A stretch of DNA of 64,000 bases from Mytilisepta virgata (taxonomy: Eukaryota > Mollusca > Bivalvia > Mytilida > Mytilidae). Within the stretch, counting starts at the first letter, position 1. The number at the start of each line of letters is the position of its first letter. The translations under genes were made by a program, and so were the position numbers. The notes beneath the pieces were generated by a model, which was given only the letters and a program-made list of their open reading frames with translations, had not been told where the DNA came from and ran no database searches. Positions 12,799 through 23,785 of this stretch are shown here, in pieces. The stretch is taken from positions 39,448,150-39,512,149 of the forward strand of contig CM051514.1 in assembly GCA_028015205.1 (NCBI GenBank). Reading direction: 5' to 3'.

Positions 12799-13141
12799 CT
12801 AGACTTGTGAGTGGATCTCACTAACTATACCCCCTGCTGCTGTTAATTTAATGGACTAGGGCATCCTTATCATGGTGAATTGTCTCCCAATTTCTAAGTC
12901 CAACTGTGTATAACTGAGGGAACAAAAGGGTATAAAATTATGGGAAAAAGTATTGGACCAGGCCATACTTCGCATGCGCTCATCTATGTACTAGGATCTA
13001 ACAGTATGCAAAGTTTAATTAACCTGTGAATAAGGCATGTTTGAGAAACTGCGGGTACAAAAAAATTCTGGACAGTCAGACAGACTGGCTGATTCCTATA
13101 TACCCCCCCCCCCCCCCAAACTTTGTTTGTGGGGGGTATAA
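12799..13141 (-). mobile_element. Helitron-like element family b, short deleted copy
   Basis: - strand: 5' A|TTATACCCCCC with a palindrome whose arms flank AAACAAAGTTT and contain an expanded C-run (13104-13117). The 3' end has a GTGAG...CTCAC stem-loop, then CTAG (12802-12799) next to host T. Same termini as 29931-30525 without the tandem core. Confidence 0.7.
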
Positions 13142-14210
13142 TAACATTTGAAACATCTTTGAACAAAAAAAAAGACATGACAATTTATTTTAATGATCTT
13201 ATAATATAAGTTTAAACAGTTAAGCTATGATTTGTTACCTAATTTTAAAAGACATTGTTGATGCATGTGTTTTTTATTTATATCAAAGATGGTTGTTGAT
13301 TATGTTATGGACCTCATATTCTCGGTGCTTTTAATATAATGAATTAATGTATTATACATGTATACATGTAAGATTAAAATATTGTATTAATGTGAATTTT
13401 TAAAATCATATACAGTGGAATTATGTTCACTTGATACCTTGATATTTGAACAATTTATTCCTTTCCTTAACAAAGATTTCTATATTAAAACTTTGAAAAC
13501 TTAATTTGGCCTATAACACAAACTGTGAATGGATGTTCATACAACTAAGCCTTACTATAGGGTACCGTGTAGTGTTGCTATAATGTGTATTACTTTTAAG
13601 ATACATGGTAAAAATAGATCAGGGGAAACCACACACTTTTGAGTAATTAAACTGTAATGTTTTATCAGATTGTTACAAGTAAAGATAGATTTCTTATTCA
13701 GTTTGTGAAATAAATTTCTCCATTTGACAGAAATTTTGTTAGTTAATATTTTGATAGTTAAACTGTTTTGTAAAATCGAAATTTTCATGAAACTAAAGTA
13801 ATTCACATTTGTCTATTTTAAGGCAATTGAAGCACTTGGAAACATTTTTAATGTAAATTTGTAGGAATTACCTCTTAATTTTACTTTATTTATATTTATA
13901 TTCTTATTTGAATCATTTTTTTACTTTGTTCATTAGCTCATACTGAGCAGACATTAATCATATTATTGGTCATTTATGAAAAAAAATTACTGGCAGTATT
14001 CCAAAAGTCCAATATTAACTGTGTCAAAGCCTTTCCATTCATTTACTTGTCTCTGCCTTTTGATTTGGAAACAGAGTTTAACATAAATCTTATATGTAAA
14101 TTAAAGCATGAAATATAAATTGGTGAGGGAAAGGGACCACTTGCAAATACAAAAGACATAAAATAATATCGTTGTTTCTGTCCTGTTCAGACTGAATTGA
14201 TGTTCCCCCT
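13142..14210. other. AT-rich intergenic sequence, no feature recognised
   Basis: Roughly 1 kb of AT-rich sequence between two Helitron-like elements. No exon, RNA gene or clear repeat structure seen. Confidence 0.4.
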
Positions 14211-15972
14211 TTTTTAGCTCACCTGGCTAAAAGCCAGGGTGAGCTTTTGCCATCACTTTGCGTCCGTCGTCCGTCGTCTGTCGTCCGTCGTCCGTCCGTT
14301 AACTTTTCACATTTCAATCTTCTTCTAAAAAACCACTGAACCAAATGGAACCAAACTTGGCAGCAATGTTCCTGTGAAGGTCCTTTACAGAATTTGTAAT
14401 TTTGGTGCTGATCGAATATTCAACATGGCTGCCAGGCCCAATAATGTGTTCTGATTGGCTGAAATTTCAAAAATCTTCTTGTCAGAAACCACAAGATTAA
14501 ATGAAGTTCTACTTTACTGGAATGTTCCTTAGATGGTCCAATCCAAGATGGCCGCCACCGTGGGACATAGTTAACATAGGAACTTATGGGAAATACATAC
14601 AGACAACTTCTTCTTCGAAACGGTTTGACAGATTGAATTGATAATATGCCTGGATGATTGTATGAAGGTCCTGTACCAAATTTGTAATTTTGATGCCGAT
14701 CAGAAATCCAAGTTGGCTACCACTACAGGACATAGTTAATTTTAACACAGGATTCAATGGGGAAAAAAAACCAAACATCTTCTTCTTATAGAAACGGTTT
14801 GACAGATTGAATGGATAATATGCCTGAATGAATTTATGATGGTCCTGTACCAAATTTGTAATTTTGATGCCAATCAGAAATCCAAGATGGCTGCCAGTGC
14901 AGAACATAGTTAACACAGGACCCAATGGGGAAAAAAGATCTTCTCAGAAACAGATTGAATGCATAATATTTGCCTGAATGATCATATGATGGTCCTCTAC
15001 CAAGTTAGTAATTTTTATGCTAATCGTAAATCCAAGATGGATGCCACCACAACACATAATTAACATACGACTCTATGGGAAGTACATACAAACGACTTCT
15101 TCTCAGTTCACTGTATGACAGATTGAATTGATATTGTGCTTATTTTACACCTAGAATTCATGGGCTAGAACAATGAAATAAAGAGCCCATCTCAAAAATA
15201 ATGTCAATGTAAGTAATAAAGTTTTATTTGTGAGTATATTACTAAGTGAATTAGCACTTAAAGTCGAACTGTTACTAGACTGGTACAAAACAGAACTGCA
15301 CATACAAGCATAAGTCCTGATGTACGTATTTAGTTGAAGTACTGCTGAACATTATCTTAAAACATATTTAACGAACAACAAAGTATACATAAAACTACAT
15401 TTCTAAATGATCATAGGATAGTGTTTTACCAAGCTTGTTATCTTGCAACAGTCTCTTAGCAGCATCTGATTTTTATTGTATTTACATGGTAAACTAAGTT
15501 GAACGATTTTCATTTTAACCAATTTTTGCATTTTCCTCACTTTTCTTAATTGGAATATATTGTCAACAAAAAAAAACTGCGTCCTGGTTAGTGCTCACCT
15601 GGACCATGTTGAGTGAGGAAAATCACAGGTTCAAGCCTTAAAAGAACTTTAAAATTGGTACTTGCTTTTTTTCTACTAAGCATGCAGCATTAAGGAGACA
15701 GATCACCTTGGTGTCAAAATACTGTGTCTTAAGTTAGTTTTCATGTCTAACTGTAGACAGCTATTTCAAAAAACCATCCGAAAATGTTGGTCTACTATAA
15801 AGCAGGTCTATACACATGAAAGCATCCATACACAATGGTCTAGTTCTCAAGATAGAGCCGATTGTTCACTTGGCGTTAAACAACATGCACTCACTCATTC
15901 AACAAAACATGATTTTCATCAATTGTTCGTGGTAATCCAGGTGAGCGATAACAGGCTCTTGAGAGCCTCTGG
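14211..15972 (+). mobile_element. Helitron-like element family a, copy 1, with SINE insertion
   Basis: 5' TTTTTAGCTCACC begins a 30-bp palindrome (14216-14245), followed by GCGTCCGTCGTCCGTCG-type sequence, then about 170-bp tandem units carrying (A)AGATGGC(C/T)GCCA (14549, 14884). 3' end: stem-loop GGCTCTTGAGAGCC then CTGG next to host TT at 15972. A decayed SINE (15585-15905) lies inside. Confidence 0.75.
15585..15905 (+). mobile_element. Degraded tRNA-derived SINE
   Basis: Reads GTTAGTGCTCACCTGG, a B-box-like CAGGTTCAAGCC, TTTAAAATTGGTACTTGCT and finally ACTTGGCGTTAAACAACATG, the same order of blocks as at 20345-20680 but strongly diverged. Confidence 0.5.
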
Positions 15973-16097
15973 TTTCAAAGCATTATACTAATTATCAAAT
16001 TAAATGTTTTTATGTAATATAGTAATTTATAAATGTATAAAGATGTTAGGATATGGGTCAAATTTCGATATGACGACATCCCATATTTATTAATTAG

Positions 16098-17871
16098 TTT
16101 TTAGCTCACCTGACCCAAAGGGTCAAGTGAGCTATTCTCATCACTTGGCGTCTGTCGTTGTCCGTTAACTTTTACAAAAATCTTCTCCTCTGAAACTACT
16201 GAGCCAAATGGGACCAAACTTGGCCACAAGCATCAATGGGGTATCTAGTTTAAAAAATGTGTCCGATGACCCAGCCTACTGACCAACATGGCCGCCATGG
16301 CTAAAAATAGAACATAGGGGTAAACTGCAGTTTTTGTCTTATATCTCAAAAACTAAAGCATTTAGAGCAAAACTGACGGGGTAAAAATATTTATCAGGTC
16401 AAGATCTACCTGCCATGAAATTTTCAGACGAATCGGTCAACCATTTTTTGGGTTATTGCCCCTGAATTGTTAATTTTAAGGAAATTTTGCAGTTTTAGGT
16501 TATTATCTTGAATATTATTATAGATAAAGACAAACTTTTTACAGCAAAAATGTTCAACAAAGTAAGATCTACAAATAAGTCAACATGACCAAAATCATTG
16601 ATTGACCCCTTATAGGAGTTTTTTCCCTTATAAGACTGTATTTGGCATAAACTTTCCTTGAAAGATCTTCTCCTCTGAAACCACTGGGCCAATTGGGACC
16701 AAACTTTGTTGGAATGGTTCTTGGGTGACCCCCTTCCAATTTAATGCCTGGCATCCCCGACTTCCAACCGACATGGCTGCTGTTACTAAATATAGAAAAA
16801 AAGGGGGATGAATTTCAAAAATCTTATATGAAACTACTGACAAAATTGGAACCAAACTTTGCAGTAATGGTCCTTAGGAGATTCTTTATCAGAAATATGT
16901 CCGATGACCTGGACTGTAAACCAAGATGGCGGCCTTAGCCGAACTTAGTTTAACATAGGACCCTATAGGAATATTCATTTAAAAATCTTCTTGTCTGAAA
17001 CCACTAAGCCAATTAGAACTAGACTTGGTAGGAATGGTCCTTAGACAGTCCTCTTTCAGAATTGTGTCTGATGAACCAGATTGTCAAACAAGATGGCCGC
17101 CACAACAGAACTTAGTTTAACATAGGGCCCTTATGGAAAATTCATTGAAAAATCTTCTTGTCTGAAACCATTTGACCAATTGAAATTAGACTTCGCAGCA
17201 ATGGTCCTTAGGAGATCCTCTTTCAGAAAGGTGTCAGATTTCATGGAATTCGAATCAAAATGGCCACCACAGACGAACTTAATTTAACATAGGACCTTAT
17301 GGGAAATTCACTCAAAAACCTTCTTGTCTGAAACCACTAAGCCAATTAGAACTAGACTTGGTAGTAATGGTCCTTAGGTGTCTGATGACCCAGATATTCC
17401 ACTTAGTTTTTAACATATAGGGCCCTATGGGAAAATTCACTTGAAAAAAAAAATCTTCTTATCTGAAACTACTGAGCCAATTGGAACTTAAATTGGCAGC
17501 ATTGGTCCTTAGATGGTCCTCTTTCAGAATTGTGTCCGATCACCCGGATTGTCAACCAAGATGGCCGCCACAGCCGAACTTAGTTTATTTAATATAGGAC
17601 CCTATGGGAAAATTCATTTAAAAATTTTGTCTGAAACCACTTAGCCAGTTGGAACCAAGACTTAGCAGTAATGGTCCTTAGATGGTTCTCTTTTAAAAAT
17701 ATGTCCATTGACCTGGACTGTCAACCAAGATGGCTGCCACAGCCGAACTTAGTTTAACATAGAACCCTATAGAAAAACTAGCCAAATTGACTACAACACT
17801 TAAATTTTTATTCCTGCTCAGGGTGAAAATTTAAATCCAGGTGAGCGATACAGGCTCTTGAGAGCCTCTAG
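16098..17871 (+). mobile_element. Helitron-like element family a, copy 2 (full length)
   Basis: 5' TTTTTAGCTCACC with a 31-bp palindrome (16103-16133) and GGCGTCTGTCGTTGTCC, then about six tandem units of roughly 170 bp (AAGATGGC(C/G)GCC near 16922, 17091, 17558, 17728). Ends AGGTGAGCGATACAGGCTCT..., a stem-loop GGCTCTTGAGAGCC, then CTAG (17868-17871) next to host TT. Non-coding. The nearest full relative is inverted at 22031-23531. Confidence 0.8.
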
Positions 17872-19139
17872 TTATTTTCAAAAGAAGTTTACGATGAAAA
17901 AGAAACAGAAGTAAATCATTGTTCCTTTGCTTTTACTGTTACTGATAAGATTTAATTGTATTAAGAATTTTATCACCATCTTATATAAAGTACTGTAAAT
18001 TCTCTTCAGATAGCTTTATAACCAGAACACGCCTACTCGTCTCTCCTATTCATAACATTTGGTAATGGTTAAGTTTTTGCAAACGCTGATTAATTTCCAA
18101 ATTTGGGGAATGTGATTCGATGAAATAATTCCTGTTTGATGCATGTACAAATAATGTTGAAAAAATTGTTCTGAAGAATATTGGCTATGAAAGGGATTGA
18201 AAATTAGTTCAGAGCGAATTTTGCAGCTATACTCGTATGTAATTACCTAGAATTAAATAAACAAACTAAGGAAATAATATTACAGCAAATCACATTCTTG
18301 AATTCTTGAAATAAAACAGAATAACGAGAATATTGAACAGCATAAATTGTTACGCAGAAGAGAGATAAGCAGGTGTGCAGAATTTAAGTAGTATTTTAAA
18401 ATATTTTTATTGTGAGGCTCGTATACTATATGTGTAAATTTCTGCCTTACTTTTCCTGTTTTGATATTTAGATAAGAATGTGAACACTTAATAATTATTG
18501 TCATTTATCCACTCAGTATCTTGGAAAGAAATAATTCTTGAAACAGATTTTTGCTTCTTTATTTAAATACAAAATTCTTAAATTTTAATATATTGTGATT
18601 CAATGTGAAATAGTTATGCAAACTTCGAAAAATGATTTACTGTCTTTTATTGTGAAATATATAGTTATAATTTCCTAACCATAGATGTATCTTCATGTTT
18701 GTGAAAGTATCAAGATCCCTATAAAATTTTCAGTTCCTTCCCCTTGAAAGATGTTTAAACATGGTTTCATGTATTTTATTTTTATATCTAAACACAAACA
18801 TAAATATTTCATCAGTACTAAATATTATGGGAATCATTTCTGTAATAACAGAGATAATCTTTAACAAATCAGTATGAGAATTAAAAACTCTTATATCAAT
18901 ATTGCCTTTATACCTTTACACAGGTCACAATTGTAAAGAGACCTGTCATTTTGACATTTGTAAAGTTATCATGACAACAATTAGAGGAACCAAGGAGATT
19001 GGTTGTTGGAGTAAAAAGAAACGAATTCTGAATAAGAATTGCTTGTGTCAATGTGAACTACTGATCAGCATGACTGTTTGTGCATGCATGCATCCATCCA
19101 GAATCATGTCTGGTCTATATCTTTAGAATCATTTTGAGT
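17872..19139. other. AT-rich intergenic sequence with one dispersed repeat
   Basis: 18045-18375 is the partner of the repeat at 5450-5785. The rest is AT-rich with no recognised gene; short open frames here have no family match. Confidence 0.4.
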
Positions 19140-19850
19140 TCAATGATGATACTTTGTAGGATTGTTCACAACTTTCAGGAGGTGTGTCATGAAATCTCTT
19201 AACTTGAAGGCCTAGGTGACAGTCTAAATTTGTAGTCATAGGTTCATGTTCATAAGTCATGTCTGCTGTCTATAATACTACTCATGAGTTAAATGATGAT
19301 TCTTTGTACATGTATGTTTGTTCTCCGTGTACTGTGAACTTAACATCACTTTGCAGACTTGAGGTGCACATTCACAAACTGTATTGCTTTATCTTAAAGA
19401 GTTAAAAAATGTAATTTGCATGCTTGTTTCTCCAACAGTAGAAGGTGTGTTGTGAATTGCAATGACATCTCAAGCTTGAAGGTCAAGGACAAAAAAACCT
19501 TATTTTGATTTTCAAACCGTAGGTGAACGTTCAAAAATCGTTTCGGCTCTGTATCTTCAATAATGCACAAAGTATAATGTCCTCCACTAATAGGTGTTTC
19601 ACAAACTGTGTTAAAATCTCTTCTTTGAAGTTCAAAGGGAAAAAACTTTCTTCAGTACTGTTTGAAGTTAAATAGCGGTATTTTATAATTGTTCTCCACT
19701 AATAGGTGTGTTTCATATAAAGTTAAAATCTCTACATTAAATGTCAAGGTCACAAACTTATTTTTCCAGGTGTTTACAAAATGTATCCAATTTCTATCAT
19801 AATACTGCTAAGAGTTAAATAATGATAATACTTGTGATGGATCAAAGCCT
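19140..19850. repeat. Tandem repeat of about 125-150-bp units
   Basis: About five degenerate units with GAGTTAAATAATGAT(A/T), TTCTCCA(C/A), AGGTGTGTTTCA and CTTGAAGGTCAAGG blocks. Probably the core of another Helitron-like element; clear ends not found. Confidence 0.5.
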
Positions 19851-19858
19851 GTATAAAA

Positions 19859-21061
19859 CAAGAATATGTGGCCACATTGCACTATCATTCTCCATGTTCA
19901 TTTAACCATGAAATTGGGGGCAATTTAGACAGATCACATAGTAATGAACATATGTACTACAAATTTATCCTAAACTACCTTCACTAAAAACTTTAACCTG
20001 ATTCAGGATGGATGGATGGGCATGCAGATCAGGAAGCATAATGCACCCTCTACTATTTTAGGCAGGGAATGATTATTGAATAATACAGGTGGTACTTTAT
20101 TCCTCTATTTCCACAACTTTAACCTGAGAATGAACTGTTTCCACACTATCATATTTCAATGTTAAGAGAACCTTGAAAATGGGGTCAATGCCCTAATTTG
20201 GCAGGCAAATTAGAAAGACCACAATATTTATAAGGAAAATGTGTACAAAGTTAATGTGACTAGAACTTCACCCTAAACTACCTTCGCAAAAAACTAACCT
20301 GAGAATGTACTGATTCCACACTATCATATTTCTATGTTCAGTGGACTACCTCGGTGTGCGGAAGGTCGCGGGTTCGATCCCAGACTGGGTCAAACCAAAG
20401 ACATTACAATTGGTATTCTCCGCCAAGCACACGGCATCTAGGAGTAGGGGCAAAGACTTGTCGGCTCGGACTCAGTATAATGGGTCCGAGTGAGGTGATA
20501 TGTATTCCTGCAGACAGTTACCTCGTGAGCTAGCACATTAATAATCTAACTTAGCGTGTCAGTCTAGTACAAAGCAGGGATCATATTCATTATCATATCA
20601 ACATTTTCTCGTCCTGATATGCACCTGGTTGCCACTGGACGTTAAACAATAATTCATCCATCATCCATCTATGTTCAGTGAACCATGAAAATGGGGTCAA
20701 AACCCTGATTTAGCATGCAAATTAGATAGAAAGACCACATTATAAGGAACATGTGTACTAAGTTTAAAGTTGATGTAACTACTTCACCCTAAAATACCTT
20801 CACCAAATTTACCTGAGAATGTACTATTTCCACTCTCAAATTTCTATGTTCAGTGAACCATGAAAATGGGGTCAAAACCCTAATTTGGCATGCAAATTAG
20901 AAAGACAACATTATAAGGAACGTGTACTAAATTTCAAGTTGATGTGGCTACAACTTAGCCCTAAACTACCTTCACCAAAAACTTTAACCTGATTCTGGAC
21001 GGATGTACAGACAGACTGAAAAACATAATGCCCCTCTTCTATCATAAGCGGGGCATAAAAA
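19859..21061 (-). mobile_element. Helitron-like element family e, with SINE insertion
   Basis: - strand: A|TTTTTATGCCCCGCTTATG opens an imperfect palindrome (21030-21056). Tandem units carry CATGTTCA(G/T)TGAACCATGAAA and AACTACCTTC(A/G)CC in + orientation. The 3' end has ATGTGGCCACAT, then ATT CTTG next to host T. A SINE (20345-20680) interrupts it. Confidence 0.65.
20345..20680 (+). mobile_element. tRNA-derived SINE
   Basis: B box GGTTCGATCCC at about 20371, then GGGTCAAACCAAAGACATT, CGCCAAGCACACGGCAT and a unique body to CCACTGGACGTTAAACAATA with a short CATC-repeat tail. Inserted into the Helitron-like element around it. Best-preserved copy of this SINE family in the window. Confidence 0.75.
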
Positions 21062-21293
21062 TAACTAGCCTTTAAGCCAGAACAGACATTTAATTAGAAA
21101 ATCCCAAATATGTAAACCTGTACCATCAATCCCTCTGTTACCATTGTTTCTCAATTCTGGACAACTTACTTATTAATATTGGATACTTATGGGTTTATTC
21201 ATGGGTTATGAATGCATGTTTTCATTGTATTTTACTGCATAAGTGAAACAGAAAATTTCATTTTCATACCAGTTATACCACGTATATACAACT
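21062..21293. other. AT-rich spacer, nothing recognised
   Basis: Short AT-rich spacer between a Helitron-like element and a small MITE. Confidence 0.3.
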
Positions 21294-21433
21294 CAGTGGC
21301 AGATTCAGAGAGGGGCATAGAGGGCATTTTTTTATTGATATACATGTATATGATATTTTAGCATAAAATCGTCAAAAAAAAATTTCAGATAAATTTTACG
21401 CCCCTCCTTTCAAAAATCCTGGATCTGCCCCTG
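21294..21433. mobile_element. Small MITE with CAGTGGCAGAT-type ends and 5-bp duplication
   Basis: Left end CAGTGGCAGATTCAG, right end CTGGATCTGCCCCTG (imperfect inverted repeats, hAT-like in sequence). CAACT abuts both sides (21289-21293 and 21434-21438), a 5-bp direct repeat that is shorter than the usual 8 bp of hAT elements. Confidence 0.65.
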
Positions 21434-22030
21434 CAACTGGCTGTCAGTTTGTCTCCAAAGTCTTCAACATAACCAATCATCAAGATTTAGTAAAGAGTTC
21501 TGCTCAAACTTGTGCTAGTTGTCATCTTGAACTTGCATTGGGGTAAGACTTTTCTCTATGTTAAAACCATCATGTTCTCTGAGAAGATCAATAAAAAACA
21601 TTTCTATCAGGTATATGAAGAGATTTTTTGTAAAAAAAAATTTCCATCATATCACTTCTTTCAGATTACAGAGATATGTACATGTATACAAACAAACAAA
21701 CAAATGATTGTGATTATGACGATTTAGTGTTAAACAATAAGATTGTCCAGCATCTATTTAGATTTTATCTATCTAACTAAATTAATGAAGAAACATCCCC
21801 CCTTTTACATGACAATCTGTTTTACATAATAACCAATACATACACAAGGGGTGTAGGAGAACAGCGGTGACAGTTCAAAATATACAGTAAATATTTAATA
21901 TTTTTTGTTTTTTTAACAAGTGTATAAAGTCTTCAGTTTTAGTTAAAACATATAAATCAATGATATCAAACAAAACTCATAAATTTGACAATTGCTTTAA
22001 TTAAAATTTCAACATGTACTATAACATAAA

Positions 22031-23531
22031 CTAGATGCTCTCAAGAGCCTGTATCGCTCACCTGGATTTAACTTTTCACCTTCAGCAGGATTAAAAATTT
22101 AAGTGTTGCAGTCAATTTTTGAAAGAGGACCATCTAAGGACCAATGCTGCCAAGTTTAGTTCCAATTGGCCAAAAAGATTTTTGTGTGAATTTCCTACAG
22201 GGTCCTATGTTAAACCAAGTTTGGTTCACAGTTCATGAAATCGGACACATTTCTGAAAAAGGACCTCCTAAGGACCATTGCTGCCAAGTCTGGCTCCAAT
22301 ATATCAAGTGGTTTCAGACAATGAATTTTCCCATACGGCCCTATGTTAAAGTTTGGCTGTGGCGGCCAACTTGGTTGACAGTCAGGGTCATCGGACAAAA
22401 TTCTGAAAGAGGACCATCTAAGGACCATTGCTACCAAGTATAGTTCTAATTGGCTTCGTGGTTTCAGACAAGCAGATTTTTGAGTGAATTTCCCACAGGC
22501 TCATATGTTAAACTATGTTCGGCTGTGGCGGCCATCTTGGTTCACATTCCACGAAATCAGACACATTTCTGAAAGATGACTTCCTAAGGACCATTGCTGC
22601 CTAGTCTGGTTCCAATTGGTCAGGTTGTTTCAGATAAGAAGATTTTTCAATGAATTTTCTTATAGGGCCCTATGTTAAACTAATTTCGGCTGTGGTGGCC
22701 TTCTTGTTTAACAATCTGGGTCATTGGACATATTTCTGAAAGAGAACCTCCTAAGAACCAAAACTTTGGTTCCAATTGACTGTGTAGTTTCAAAGAAGAA
22801 GATTTTTTTAATTCACCCCTCCCCCTCCCCCCTTTTCTATTTTTAGTAACAGCAGCCATGTTGGTTGGAAGTCGGGGATGCTGGACAATCTTTTGGAAGG
22901 GGGCCAAACAAGGACTATTCCACCAAAGTTTGGTCTCAATTGGCCCAGTGGTTTCAGAAGAGAAGATCTTTAAAGGAAAGTTTATGTTGGATGCTGTCTT
23001 TAAAGGGCAAAAACTCCTATAAGGGGTCAATCAATGAGTTTGGTTATGGTGTCTTATTTGTAGATCTTACTTTGTTGAATATTTTTGCTGTTTACAGTTT
23101 GTCTTAATAATAATATTCAAGATAATAACCTAAAACTGCAAAATTTCCTTAAAATTAACAAGTCAGGGGCAATAACCCAACAGATTCGTCTGAAAATTTC
23201 ATGGCAGGTAGATCTTGACCTGTTGAACATTTATACCCAATCTAAGTTTTGCTCTAAATGCTTTAGTTATTGAGATATAAGACAAAAACTGTAGGTTCAC
23301 CCTATGTTCTATTTTTAGCCATATCGGCCATGTTGGTTGGCAGACGGGGTCACCGGACATATTTTAAAAAATAGATACCCTAATGATGCTTTTGGCCAAG
23401 TTTGGTTCCATTTGGCCCAGTAGTTTCAGAGGAGAAGATTTTTGTAAAAGTTAACGGACGACAATGAATGACGACGGATGCCAAGTGATAAGAAAAGCTC
23501 ACTTGACCCTTTGGGTCAGGTGAGCTAAAAA
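22031..23531 (-). mobile_element. Helitron-like element family a, copy 3
   Basis: - strand orientation of the family at 16098-17871: 5' TTTTTAGCTCACCTGACCC at 23531, CGTCGT-type motifs, about 170-bp tandem units with GCCGCCATCTT-class sites, 3' stem-loop and CTAG at 22034-22031 next to host T. Lies 160 bp beyond the GEMIN2 stop codon. Confidence 0.8.
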
Positions 23532-23669
23532 TGCATGCATGTCCAATAGAACACATTTAATTTAAATCAATCACACTTAGCAAAATTCTGAAGTTGTTCA
23601 ACCATATTTTTGCATAGGTAACAATATGATGGTCATCAGTCGAATTAATCCAACTTGGCTCTGTGGCTT

Positions 23670-23675
23670 TTTATT
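23670..23675 (-). terminator. Candidate GEMIN2 polyadenylation signal
   Basis: AATAAA on the - strand about 18 nt past the GEMIN2 stop, in a short unique gap before the Helitron-like element at 22031-23531. If used, the 3' UTR is very short and ends before or at the transposon. Confidence 0.45.
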
Positions 23676-23692
23676 TTACCAACTTCTTGCTT

Positions 23693-23785
23693 TCATGGAT
23701 CAGCTAAATCATTTTGATCAAAATATCTTGCTACTATACATATAAATAAGTTCAATGGAGTAAGTCGAGGATCATCTGGACTTTC
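23693..23785 (-). CDS. GEMIN2: GEMIN2 exon 8 (stop codon)
   Basis: Acceptor ATCTTGCAG; 30 residues then TGA at 23695-23693. Encodes [13 protein letters not shown] then [16 protein letters not shown], the conserved GEMIN2 C-terminus. Confidence 0.93.
   Translation of the reverse strand, partial: ESPDDPRLTPLNLFICIVARYFDQNDLADP

Noticed and set aside
22144..23107. Several 75-116-codon open frames on both strands
   Set aside because: They lie in the tandem units of a Helitron-like element and repeat with the unit period; repeat artefacts, not genes.
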